A stretch of 39,009 nt of DNA, taken from positions 1-39,009 of the forward strand of contig NZ_LGEK01000045.1 of the NCBI RefSeq assembly GCF_001636615.1, written 5' to 3'. Positions 24,566 to 32,629 of the stretch are shown here, piece after piece. This stretch comes from Mucilaginibacter sp. L294. GTDB taxonomy: Bacteria; Bacteroidota; Bacteroidia; Sphingobacteriales; Sphingobacteriaceae. A program made the translations under genes and the position numbers. The first letter of the stretch is position 1, and each line of letters begins with the position of its first letter. The notes under the pieces are model-generated. The model did not search any database and was not told the origin of the DNA. It saw nothing but the letters and a program-made list of their open reading frames with translations.

Positions 24566-26935
24566 CTATTTTTTCAGCGTTTCTTCAAACAGTTTATAGA
24601 TGCGTTTATACTCATCCGTCCAGCTGCTGGGTTGTACAAAGCCGTGGTCTTCTACCGGGTATGGCGCAAGCGACCAGTTCTCTTTATGCAGTTCTATCAG
24701 CTTTTGGGTAAGGCGTACAATATCCTGGAAATTCACATTCTGATCCACCATACCGTGCAGCATCAGCAAGTTGCCTTTTAAGCCATTGGCAAAGTATATA
24801 GGCGAGCTTTGGCGGTAAGCCTTTTCATCTGTAAACGGCTCGTTCAGGATGTTGGAGGTATAACCATGGTTGTAATGCGCCCAGTCGGTAACCGAGCGTA
24901 TGGCCGCGCCCGATGCAAAAACATCCGGCTCGGTAAACAGGGCCATCAGCGTCATGAACCCGCCGTATGAGCCACCATATATGCCCACATGCTTAGGGTT
25001 AACGCCATATTTATCTACCAGTAGTTTTACACCGTCAACCTGGTCGGTAAGGTCGGCACCGCCCATGTGGCGATAAATACCGGTGCGGATGTCGCGCCCA
25101 TAGCCCGAGCTGGCGGTGTAATCAATATCCATAACCGTGTAGCCGTTATCAACCAGCATGTTGTTAAACATATACTCGCGGAAATAGCTGCTCCACCAGT
25201 AATGCACGTTTTGCAGGTAGCCCGCGCCATGTACAAATACCACGGCAGGTTTTGCCGGGTCGGGGTTTTTAGGCACGTAAACACGCGCGTAAATATCTTT
25301 ACCATTGCGGTTTTTAAAGCTGATCACCTCCGGCTCGCGCCAAGGGTATGAGTTAAATTCGGCCGTGGTTGAACTGGTTACCTGTACCGCTTTTGCGCCG
25401 GGTTTATTTGGCTGCACATAAAGTTCCCACGGTTTATTGGAGTATGAATAATGGATAGCCAGCCATTTTTCATCAGGCGATAGTTCTACCTCGTTGCCAC
25501 CCTTCATACCGGTAATTTTAACCGGCGCGCCACCCGTTACCAGGATGCGGTAAAAATGTGTAATGCCGGGGTGCTCTATATTAGCGGTAAAGTAAAAGGT
25601 TTTTTTATCGTTTGAGAGGTGAAGGGTTTGCACCTCCCATTTGCCTGATGTTAACTGTTTCTTTTCGCCGGTTACTACATCTGCCATGTACAAGTGTGAG
25701 TAGCCGCTGGCTTCGCTCTGGAAATAGAAATGGGTATCATCTGCCCAGCCCAGGCTGCCGTTTGCAAACCAGGCACCTGTGCCCGGGCCACCTATCCAGG
25801 CATCGTCGTGCTGCCTGTCAAGCAGGGTAAGTTTGCCGGTGGTGGCATCAAGCTTCATCAGCCAGCGGTCTTTGTTATCCTGTGCATCAATGTTTACAAT
25901 GGCATATTTACCATCGGGGCTCCAATAAGGGGCGGATATGTCTGTTTTACGGTCGTTATTTGCTTTTTTGAGGGCGTCAAATTCCTTGGGATAGTCGCTA
26001 TAAAACCCGGGGATATCCTTTATGCCGGGCAGGTCTTTAGTAACGATACTGTAAACGGTATCGCGTTGCCTGTCGTAAATAAAACTCTCAGATGTTGCTT
26101 GCGGGCTGCCCACTTTCGTGCGGTTAGGGATATCTTCGGTGTATCCTGATGATGTTACATAATCAGGCACAATGCCGCTCTTTGCCCCCTCGGCCATCTG
26201 GATAAGGCGGTAAGTTACATACCTGCCATCCGGACTAAGCTGTACGCCGGTCAGGCGTTTATCGCCAAATACAAGTTCTTTTAATTTTGAAGGTTTAAAC
26301 AAAGCCCGCTCGGCCGAATCGAGCTTGCGGTCTTTCTCATTAACTTTTATAATATCAAACAGTTCCAGCTGTTGCTTTTTAAGCCAGGCCGCCTGCTCAC
26401 CGTCTTTGGCGGGTTTCTTTTCGCCGGTGGCTGCTTTTACAAAATTGGTAAGCTGGGTAAGTTCGCCTTTGTTTAGCTTTAACTGGTACAGGTTGTTATC
26501 ATTGGTGAAAATGATGCTGCCCTCGTCACCGCTAAAAGTTGGGTTATTTTCGCGGCCGGTAGTATTGGTTAGCTGGGTAGTTTTGCCCGTTGCTGCTTCC
26601 AGCAGGTAAATGTCGCCGTTTTTCTCATAGGTTTTTAGCGTGCGTTTTTTGTTCCACTTGCCGGTTTCGGGGATCATATCACGGCGGTCGGCAAGGCTAA
26701 CTTTTTGTGGTTTTGTATTGCCCGGGGTAACGTAAAACAGTTCATCCCGTTCTGTTTTATCGGGGTTCCAGTTAAAATAGATCTTTTTGCTGTCGTCGCT
26801 CCAGTGGATGTTTGATGGTGATACGCCCATCCATTTGGGGTCGCGCATTATTTTTTCGACGCTAAGCTGGCCAAGGGTTTGCGCTGAAGCGCCCAGGCCA
26901 AAGCAAAGGAATAATAAGGTAAAGCTTTTTTTCAT
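24566..26935 (-). CDS. S9 family peptidase (dipeptidyl peptidase IV-like)
   Basis: The 789-residue exported serine peptidase starts at MKKSFTLLFLC, giving a clean signal peptide that ends ASA before QTLGQ; an ATG eight codons upstream is rejected because it would bury the signal. The N-terminal beta-propeller of the DPP IV type (WSDDSKKIYFNW, LSPDGRYVTYR, YWSPDGKYAIV) spans about 40-530. The alpha/beta hydrolase domain carries the triad Ser656 in GGSYGG, Asp731 in MVDQN and His764 in EDHGF. It cleaves dipeptides or oligopeptides in the periplasm. It is divergent from the GH31 gene. Confidence 0.95.
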   Translation of the reverse strand: MKKSFTLLFLCFGLGASAQTLGQLSVEKIMRDPKWMGVSPSNIHWSDDSKKIYFNWNPDKTERDELFYVTPGNTKPQKVSLADRRDMIPETGKWNKKRTLKTYEKNGDIYLLEAATGKTTQLTNTTGRENNPTFSGDEGSIIFTNDNNLYQLKLNKGELTQLTNFVKAATGEKKPAKDGEQAAWLKKQQLELFDIIKVNEKDRKLDSAERALFKPSKLKELVFGDKRLTGVQLSPDGRYVTYRLIQMAEGAKSGIVPDYVTSSGYTEDIPNRTKVGSPQATSESFIYDRQRDTVYSIVTKDLPGIKDIPGFYSDYPKEFDALKKANNDRKTDISAPYWSPDGKYAIVNIDAQDNKDRWLMKLDATTGKLTLLDRQHDDAWIGGPGTGAWFANGSLGWADDTHFYFQSEASGYSHLYMADVVTGEKKQLTSGKWEVQTLHLSNDKKTFYFTANIEHPGITHFYRILVTGGAPVKITGMKGGNEVELSPDEKWLAIHYSYSNKPWELYVQPNKPGAKAVQVTSSTTAEFNSYPWREPEVISFKNRNGKDIYARVYVPKNPDPAKPAVVFVHGAGYLQNVHYWWSSYFREYMFNNMLVDNGYTVMDIDYTASSGYGRDIRTGIYRHMGGADLTDQVDGVKLLVDKYGVNPKHVGIYGGSYGGFMTLMALFTEPDVFASGAAIRSVTDWAHYNHGYTSNILNEPFTDEKAYRQSSPIYFANGLKGNLLMLHGMVDQNVNFQDIVRLTQKLIELHKENWSLAPYPVEDHGFVQPSSWTDEYKRIYKLFEETLKK

Positions 26936-27132
26936 GCTAACACATTTTTCGGATGGCAATTTACTGAATACCGAACTATTTATTTGTTCTGATTATTGTA
27001 ACTTGTTTACTACTTAAACACTGGTTATTGTTGGGGCTAATGGCATAGCATTTAAGCAATCGATCCGGTTAAAATATTTTCTCTTCTTTTCAAAATATAA
27101 ATACATTTAAAGCGGAAATGAAGGTTTTGCTT

Positions 27133-27148
27133 GCGCAATCGTTTGCGC
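27133..27148. promoter_or_regulatory. LacI/PurR-type operator candidate upstream of GH31
   Basis: The 16-bp palindrome GCGCAATCGTTTGCGC has perfect arms GCGCAA/TTGCGC around a central CG, the form bound by LacI-family repressors (compare the PurR-type CGCAAACGTTTGCG core). It lies 53 bp ahead of the GH31 start and about 25 bp after a weak -7-like box, TACATTTA, near 27101. That position suits repression of a sugar-hydrolase gene. No LacI-type regulator is in the window. Confidence 0.5.
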
Positions 27149-27200
27149 GGGACGAAAATTTTCTTCGAAACCTGAAATATCCTACATCAATAATTAAATA

Positions 27201-30200
27201 ATGAAAAAATCACCTTGGTACGCAAAAAAAAATAACCAGGTTTTGCTGGCACTGGTTTCCCTGTTTTTGGTTTCGGGGCAGCCGGTAGTGGCGGCTAATA
27301 ATTGGCAGGAACCTAAAAGTGTAACACAGAAAAGCGCGGCCATTTTAAGTGCAAGGAAAATTAATGAGCATACCATAGAGGTATTACTTACCGATAACAA
27401 AGAGATGTTGGTAGACTTTTATGCCGACAATATCTTCCGGCTTTTCCAGGATAACTCAGGTGGCACTATCCGTGATCCGGAAGCAAAGCCCGAAGCGAAA
27501 ATTTTGGTTGATAAACCCCGTAAACCCCTTTCTGCATTAAATTTAAGTGATGCAGATAATCAGATCACGATCAAAAATAAGCGGATAACCATTCTGCTTG
27601 ATAAGCAAACCGCCCAGTTCAAGGTGTTGAACACGGCAACGCAGAATACGGTGGTGGAACTTACCACACCCATAAATTTTGAACTTAAGCAGGTAACGCT
27701 AAGCCTGAAGGAGAGTGCCGATGAATATTTTTATGGAGGAGGGGTGCAAAATGGCCGTTTCTCGCACAAAGGAAAGGCAATTGCTATTGAGAACCAAAAC
27801 AGCTGGACCGACGGCGGCGTAGCGTCGCCAACGCCTTATTATTGGTCAACCAAAGGCTATGGTTTTATGTGGTACACCTTTAAAAAAGGGAAATATGATT
27901 TTGGCGCCAAAGAAAAAGGCACCGTTAAGCTATCGCACGAAAGCCCTTATCTTGATGTTTTTTTTATGGTTGACCAGGGCGCCGTAGCCTTGTTAAACGA
28001 TTTTTACCAGTTAACAGGCAACCCGGTGCTGTTGCCTAAGTTTGGGTTTTATGAGGGACACCTGAATGCCTACAACCGCGACTATTGGAAAGAAGACCCT
28101 AAAGGCATTTTGTTTGAAGATGGTAAACACTACAAAGAAAGCCAAAAGGAAAATGGAGGCGTTAAGGAATCTCTTAACGGCGAAAAGAACAACTACCAGT
28201 TTTCGGCACGCGCGGTAATCGACCGGTATAAAAAGAATGATATGCCCCTGGGTTGGATCTTGCCAAATGACGGGTATGGCGCAGGCTACGGGCAAACAGA
28301 AACATTAGACGGGAACATCAAAAACCTGAAAGATTTTGGCGATTACGCCCGCAAAAACGGGGTAGAAATAGGCTTATGGACACAATCAGACCTGCACCCT
28401 AAGCCCGAAGTAAGCCCTTTACTGCAAAGGGATATTGTTAAAGAGGTGCATGATGCCGGGGTGCGTGTTTTAAAAACAGATGTAGCCTGGGTAGGTGCCG
28501 GATATTCTTTCGGATTGAACGGCGTGGCCGACGTGGCGCAAATTTTGCCAAAATACGGCAACAACAGCCGCCCCTTTACCATCTCATTAGATGGATGGGC
28601 GGGTACGCAGCGATATGCTGCTATTTGGTCGGGCGACCAAACCGGGGGCGTTTGGGAATATATTCGTTTTCATATCCCAACGTATATCGGCTCGGGCTTA
28701 TCGGGCCAACCAAATATTACTTCTGATATGGATGGCATTTTTGGCGGCAAAAATGCGGCTGTTAATATCCGCGATTTTGAGTGGAAGGCCTTTGGCCCTA
28801 TGCAACTAAACATGGATGGCTGGGGATATAACCCAAAATATCCACAAATTTTAGGTGATACGGCATCGTCCATCAACCGTAATTATTTGAAGCTTAAATC
28901 AGCGCTTGTCCCTTATACTTACAGCATTGCCAAAACTGCGGTAACAGGGCTGCCTATCATTAGGGCTATGTTTCTGGAATATCCAAATGCCTATACTATG
29001 GGCCGGGCTACACAATACCAGTATTTATATGGCCCCAATTTTTTGGTAGCCCCAATTTACCAAGCAACAAAGGCTGATGCTAAAGGCAACGATATACGTG
29101 ATGGCATTTACCTCCCCAACGGATACTGGATAGATTATTTCTCGGGCGAGCAATATGAAGGTAATCGCGTTATCAATAATTTTGATGCCCCTATATGGAA
29201 ATTGCCGGTGTTTGTAAAAAGCGGGGCTATTATCCCTATGACGAACGCCAACAACAATGTGTCAGAAATAAACAAAGCAGCCCGTATTTATGAAATTTAT
29301 CCTTCGGGGAAAAGCTCATTTACTGAATACGATGATGACGGCACTACAGAAGCCTATAAATTGGGCACAGGGGTAACCACTACCATCACTTCCAATCTTG
29401 ATAAGCAAAACACGCTGCATCTGCTGGTTCAAACCGCAAAAGGTAGTTTCGCCGGCTTTGTGAAACAGAAATCAACAGAATTCCGGATAAATGTTACCGA
29501 AAAGCCTAAAGGGATCTCAGCCAAAATTGGGGTTAAGCCCATTAAATTACAGCAGGTAAACAGCATGGCCGATTTTAAACATAAAACCAATGTTTACTAT
29601 TACGATGCAGCCCCCAATTTTAATGTCTTCGCTACAAAAGGAAGCTCGTTTGAAAAACAGCGGCTTATTAAAAATCCACAGTTACTCATAAAACTGGAGC
29701 CTGCTGATGTAAGCAGCAAAACAGTATCGGCAGTGATCAGCGGGTTTAAATTTGCCCCTGCCGACAGGTCCCGGGTTTTGAAAGGCGCACTTACGGCACC
29801 ACTCAATGCCGGCGTTAAGCCCGGAAATAAGGAAGCCTATACACTGAAACCTACCTGGAACAAAGTGAAGAATGCCGATTTTTATGAAATTGAATTTAAT
29901 AACATGCTTTACAGCACTATTAAGGATACCTCGCTGTTGTTTGATGGTTTAAATGCCGAAACCGGTTACTCTTTTAAACTGCGTGCGGTAAATAAAGACG
30001 GGCACTCGGACTGGGCCGAATTTGAAGCCACTACAAAGAACAACCCGCTTGAATTTGCTATCGCGGGCATTGTTGGCGAAACCTCGGTGGCAAGCGAGGA
30101 GGATACCGAAGTGGATAAACTGTTCAACTTTGATGAGGCGGATATGTGGCACACCAAATGGGGCGTAAAGGCCGTTCCGTTTGATCTGGTAATGGACCTG

Positions 30201-31067
30201 AGATCCATCAACCAACTGGATAAATTTAATTACCTGCCGCGTACAGGCAGGGGTAATGGCATATTATTAAAAGGAACTGTTTATTATAGCAATAACAAGG
30301 AAGACTGGAATCCTGCAGGAACATTTGAATGGGTCAATAGCGATGCTGTTAAAACATTCCATTTTGATAAACACCCTACCGCACGTTATATTAAGCTTAG
30401 CATAACCGATGGTGTAGGTGGTTTTGGATCGGGCAGGGAGCTGTATGTGTTTAAAGTGCCGGGGACGGAGAGCCTGCTTCCGGGCGATATCAATAACGAC
30501 CGTTTGATTGACAGGAACGACTTTACCTCGTACACCAATTATACAGGGCTGCGTAAAGGCGATGCCGATTTTGAAGGTTATGTAAGCAATGGCGACATTA
30601 ACAAAAACGACCTTATTGATGCCTATGATATTTCGGTAGTGGCCACGCAATTAGAGGGCGGCCTGGCTGATGATAAAGTAGAAAAAGTGGCCGGTAAAAT
30701 TGAACTGAGTACGGCTAAACAAAACTATAACCCGGGAGAGATAATTGAAGTACTGGTAAAAGGGGTTAACCTAAAATCGGTTAATGCCTTAAGCTTTGCC
30801 TTACCTTATAACCAGCAGGATTACGAATTTGTAGCCGTACAATCCTTAAACGTAAAAGGTATGGAAAACCTGACTAATGACAGGCTCCACACAAATGGCA
30901 CAAAGGCCTTATACCCAACCTTTGTAAACGTTGGTAACAAAACGGCTGTTGAAGGTAACGCTGATCTGTTTGTTTTAAAATTTAAAGCTAAACGCAAATT
31001 AAAATTCGATTTGAAAGCCGTTGATGGGTTTTTGGTTGATAAAAACTTAAACACCGTTAAATTTTAA
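27201..31067 (+). CDS. Multimodular GH31 glycoside hydrolase with FN3, F5/8C, dockerin-like and cohesin-like domains
   Basis: This 1288-residue exported protein (signal about 1-31, ending VVAA) has an N-terminal beta-sandwich (about 50-260) before a GH31 TIM barrel (about 270-660). The likely nucleophile is Asp427 (KTDVAW), with acid/base Asp479 (WSGDQTG), as in retaining alpha-glucosidases and alpha-xylosidases. C-terminal beta domains contain EYDDDGTTEAY. These are followed by an FN3 module (about 870-950) and an F5/8C discoidin-like carbohydrate-binding module (about 950-1088). Two dockerin-like calcium loops (GDINNDRLIDRNDF and GDINKNDLIDAYD, about 1095-1150) and a cohesin-like sandwich (about 1165-1288) end the protein. 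Substrate specificity cannot be read from sequence. A LacI-type operator precedes it. Confidence 0.9.
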   Translation: MKKSPWYAKKNNQVLLALVSLFLVSGQPVVAANNWQEPKSVTQKSAAILSARKINEHTIEVLLTDNKEMLVDFYADNIFRLFQDNSGGTIRDPEAKPEAKILVDKPRKPLSALNLSDADNQITIKNKRITILLDKQTAQFKVLNTATQNTVVELTTPINFELKQVTLSLKESADEYFYGGGVQNGRFSHKGKAIAIENQNSWTDGGVASPTPYYWSTKGYGFMWYTFKKGKYDFGAKEKGTVKLSHESPYLDVFFMVDQGAVALLNDFYQLTGNPVLLPKFGFYEGHLNAYNRDYWKEDPKGILFEDGKHYKESQKENGGVKESLNGEKNNYQFSARAVIDRYKKNDMPLGWILPNDGYGAGYGQTETLDGNIKNLKDFGDYARKNGVEIGLWTQSDLHPKPEVSPLLQRDIVKEVHDAGVRVLKTDVAWVGAGYSFGLNGVADVAQILPKYGNNSRPFTISLDGWAGTQRYAAIWSGDQTGGVWEYIRFHIPTYIGSGLSGQPNITSDMDGIFGGKNAAVNIRDFEWKAFGPMQLNMDGWGYNPKYPQILGDTASSINRNYLKLKSALVPYTYSIAKTAVTGLPIIRAMFLEYPNAYTMGRATQYQYLYGPNFLVAPIYQATKADAKGNDIRDGIYLPNGYWIDYFSGEQYEGNRVINNFDAPIWKLPVFVKSGAIIPMTNANNNVSEINKAARIYEIYPSGKSSFTEYDDDGTTEAYKLGTGVTTTITSNLDKQNTLHLLVQTAKGSFAGFVKQKSTEFRINVTEKPKGISAKIGVKPIKLQQVNSMADFKHKTNVYYYDAAPNFNVFATKGSSFEKQRLIKNPQLLIKLEPADVSSKTVSAVISGFKFAPADRSRVLKGALTAPLNAGVKPGNKEAYTLKPTWNKVKNADFYEIEFNNMLYSTIKDTSLLFDGLNAETGYSFKLRAVNKDGHSDWAEFEATTKNNPLEFAIAGIVGETSVASEEDTEVDKLFNFDEADMWHTKWGVKAVPFDLVMDLRSINQLDKFNYLPRTGRGNGILLKGTVYYSNNKEDWNPAGTFEWVNSDAVKTFHFDKHPTARYIKLSITDGVGGFGSGRELYVFKVPGTESLLPGDINNDRLIDRNDFTSYTNYTGLRKGDADFEGYVSNGDINKNDLIDAYDISVVATQLEGGLADDKVEKVAGKIELSTAKQNYNPGEIIEVLVKGVNLKSVNALSFALPYNQQDYEFVAVQSLNVKGMENLTNDRLHTNGTKALYPTFVNVGNKTAVEGNADLFVLKFKAKRKLKFDLKAVDGFLVDKNLNTVKF

Positions 31068-31075
31068 GCTATTTT

Positions 31076-31112
31076 TAAAAAGGGCCGGGATTAAACAGTC
31101 CGGCCCCTTTTA
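31076..31112 (+). terminator. Terminator after GH31
   Basis: AAAGGGCCGG pairs with CCGGCCCCTTT (one bulge), and the stem is followed by TTTTAATC on the plus strand, just past the GH31 stop. It should separate GH31 from the acetyltransferase gene that starts at 31126. Confidence 0.75.
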
Positions 31113-31125
31113 ATCATCATGATAT

Positions 31126-31650
31126 ATGGAAATAAAAGGGAGCCAATTTAAACTGCGGCACTGGCAATTAGCCGATGCACCGGCCTTGCAAAAACATGCG
31201 GATAACCCTAAAGTACCCGCGTATTTGTTGGACAGGTTCCCGTCGCCTTATTCGTTAGCTGATGCCGAAGCTTTTATCGACCTGATGATAAACCAGCTGA
31301 CCATTACCAATTTCGCTATAGAAATAAACGGGGAGGTTGCGGGAGGGATAGGCTTAAATTTTAGGGAAGATGTTTACCGTAAATCGCCGCTGATAGGCTA
31401 TTGGCTTAGTGAACAATACTGGGGCCGGGGCATCATGACCGAAGCGGTTAAATTAATAACCGGTTACGCCTTTACTCATTTTGACACGATCTGTGTGATG
31501 GCATTTATTTTCGGGCAGAACCGTGGCTCGATGCGGGTGCTGGAAAAGGCGGGTTATGTTCAGCAAGGTGTGCTTAAACAAAGCGTAATTAAAGCCGGGG
31601 AAATAATGGACGAGCATGTTTATGTGGCGTATCCAAACAGAACCAAATAA
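31126..31650 (+). CDS. GNAT family N-acetyltransferase (RimJ/RimL-like)
   Basis: The 174-residue protein has the complete GNAT fold. The N-terminal strand FKLRHWQLADAPALQKHADNP is the RimJ/RimL-type opening. The acetyl-CoA site lies around GYWLSEQYWGRGIMTEAVK, where the usual Q/R-x-x-G-x-G/A is YWGRGIM. The C-terminal part contains FGQNRGSMRVLEKAGYVQQGVLK, with the Asn typical of this branch. Such enzymes acetylate amino groups of proteins, amino acids or small amines; the substrate is unknown. The start ATG lies 14 bp after the GH31 terminator. Confidence 0.88.
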   Translation: MEIKGSQFKLRHWQLADAPALQKHADNPKVPAYLLDRFPSPYSLADAEAFIDLMINQLTITNFAIEINGEVAGGIGLNFREDVYRKSPLIGYWLSEQYWGRGIMTEAVKLITGYAFTHFDTICVMAFIFGQNRGSMRVLEKAGYVQQGVLKQSVIKAGEIMDEHVYVAYPNRTK

Positions 31651-31654
31651 CCTC

Positions 31655-31756
31655 CATGTCATTTCGAACGAGCGTAGCGAGGAGAAATCTTGTTCAAATG
31701 ACAGGCGGCGAACTTTGTATAATGAACAAGATTTCTCTCTATCGTTCGAAATGACA
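31655..31756. repeat. R5 palindromic doublet
   Basis: The left arm reads TGTCATTTCGAACGAGCGTA and then GCGAGGAGAAATCTTGTTC. The right arm is the inverted copy, GAACAAGATTTCTC and then CGTTCGAAATGACA. Each arm pairs by ATTTC/GAAAT around the same GA-CG-TAGCGA loop core as R2 and R3. It fills the space between the convergent GNAT and thiE genes and could serve as a two-way terminator. Only one copy is present in the window. Confidence 0.85.
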
Positions 31757-31767
31757 TGCTTTTATAA

Positions 31768-32391
31768 TTAATAGATCCTCCTGTAAATCTCTTTCACCAT
31801 GCCAGCCGGGTCTAACGATAAATTAACTGCAGAAGAAACCGCGATACCATAAACGCCGGTTTGCATCAATAACTCCACATCTTTTAATTGCACCCCGCCA
31901 ACGGCAATAACCGGTATCTCAATGGGCTGCTTTTCTAACGCGCGGTAACCGTCGTAACCTAACAATAGTTTGTTATTTGGTTTGGTATCGGTATGGGCAA
32001 AGGGGCCGTAGCCGCAATAATCAACCACGCCGCTGTTTTGTATGCGTAGCAGGGCTTCTATGTTGGTGGCAGATGCGCCCAGTGTTTTTTCGTCGGTTAT
32101 CGCTTCGCGGATGGCTGCGAAATCGGCATCAAGAGCTTCAACATGTACGCCCTGCGCATCAACCTTATCTAACAGGTGGTAATGATTGGCAAGGATAAGC
32201 GTTGCGCCCCAGTCATCGCAGATGGCTGCTATCTGGTGAAGCTCGGGGATCATCTCCTCATCACTCTTACTCATGCAGCGGTATTGGATCCAGTTGGCCC
32301 CGGCCTCGCAGGCAGTTTGGGCTTGCGCTATGTGGCTGCGGTTAGGCAGATCTTGAGTGAGGTAATGGAATTTGGATATATATTTTTTCAT
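31768..32391 (-). CDS. thiE: Thiamine phosphate synthase-like protein (ThiE/TenI family)
   Basis: The 207-residue TIM-barrel protein is of ThiE length and order: QYR at the first active-site strand, GVHV (conserved His), LGAS, DYCGYGPFAHTDTKPN (the T-x-T-K pyrophosphate/thiazole loop) and IPVIAVGGV. ThiE joins hydroxymethylpyrimidine diphosphate and thiazole phosphate to thiamine phosphate. Two usual features are changed. The F/L-R-E-K motif is YRCMSKSD, without Glu-Lys at the standard positions, and the Asn-Asp pair is NH. It may be a divergent ThiE or a TenI-like paralogue. It stands alone, 2 kb from the TPP-controlled transport operon, on the same strand but with other genes and repeats between. 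Confidence 0.8.
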   Translation of the reverse strand: MKKYISKFHYLTQDLPNRSHIAQAQTACEAGANWIQYRCMSKSDEEMIPELHQIAAICDDWGATLILANHYHLLDKVDAQGVHVEALDADFAAIREAITDEKTLGASATNIEALLRIQNSGVVDYCGYGPFAHTDTKPNNKLLLGYDGYRALEKQPIEIPVIAVGGVQLKDVELLMQTGVYGIAVSSAVNLSLDPAGMVKEIYRRIY

Positions 32392-32403
32392 TTGTTTAGT
32401 TTT

Positions 32404-32501
32404 TTACCACAGAGGGCACAAAGATAAAACCACAAAGGGCAAAGAGGGCTTATTTAAATCTCTGTGACCTTTGTGAAACCTCTGTGATCTTTGTGGTTAA
32501 A
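32404..32501. repeat. R4 palindromic doublet, copy 2
   Basis: The ends ACCACAGAGGGCACAAAG and CTCTGTGATCTTTGTGGT are inverted. The interior contains further ACCACAAAGGGCAAAGAGG and CTGTGACCTTTGTGAAACC units. It matches the copy at 5788-5892 in size and layout. It lies directly upstream of the thiE start. Confidence 0.8.
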
Positions 32502-32512
32502 TTAAAATACCC

Positions 32513-32610
32513 TGTCATGCTGAACGATAGTGAAGCATCTATTAGCCGATATGCAATTTGGATAAGCACAGTTTGTTAATAGATCCTTCACTATCGCTCA
32601 GGATGACAAG
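32513..32610. repeat. R3 palindromic doublet, copy 2
   Basis: The left arm is TGTCATGCTGAACGATAGTG and then AAGCATCTATTAGCC. The right arm (minus strand) is TTGTCATCCTGAGCGATAGT and then GAAGGATCT. Each arm's stem is self-complementary but differs from the other (ATGCT/AGCAT versus ATCCT/AGGAT). It lies 11 bp from the R4 copy, so the whole space between thiE and the phosphatase gene is made of two repeats. Confidence 0.85.
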
Positions 32611-32629
32611 GTAGTTAAGGCCTAATCTC

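Noticed and set aside
27151..27168. Second palindrome-like stretch GACGAAAATTTTCTTCGA near the GH31 operator
   Set aside because: Its symmetry is broken by extra bases and it is A/T-rich; chance is likely.
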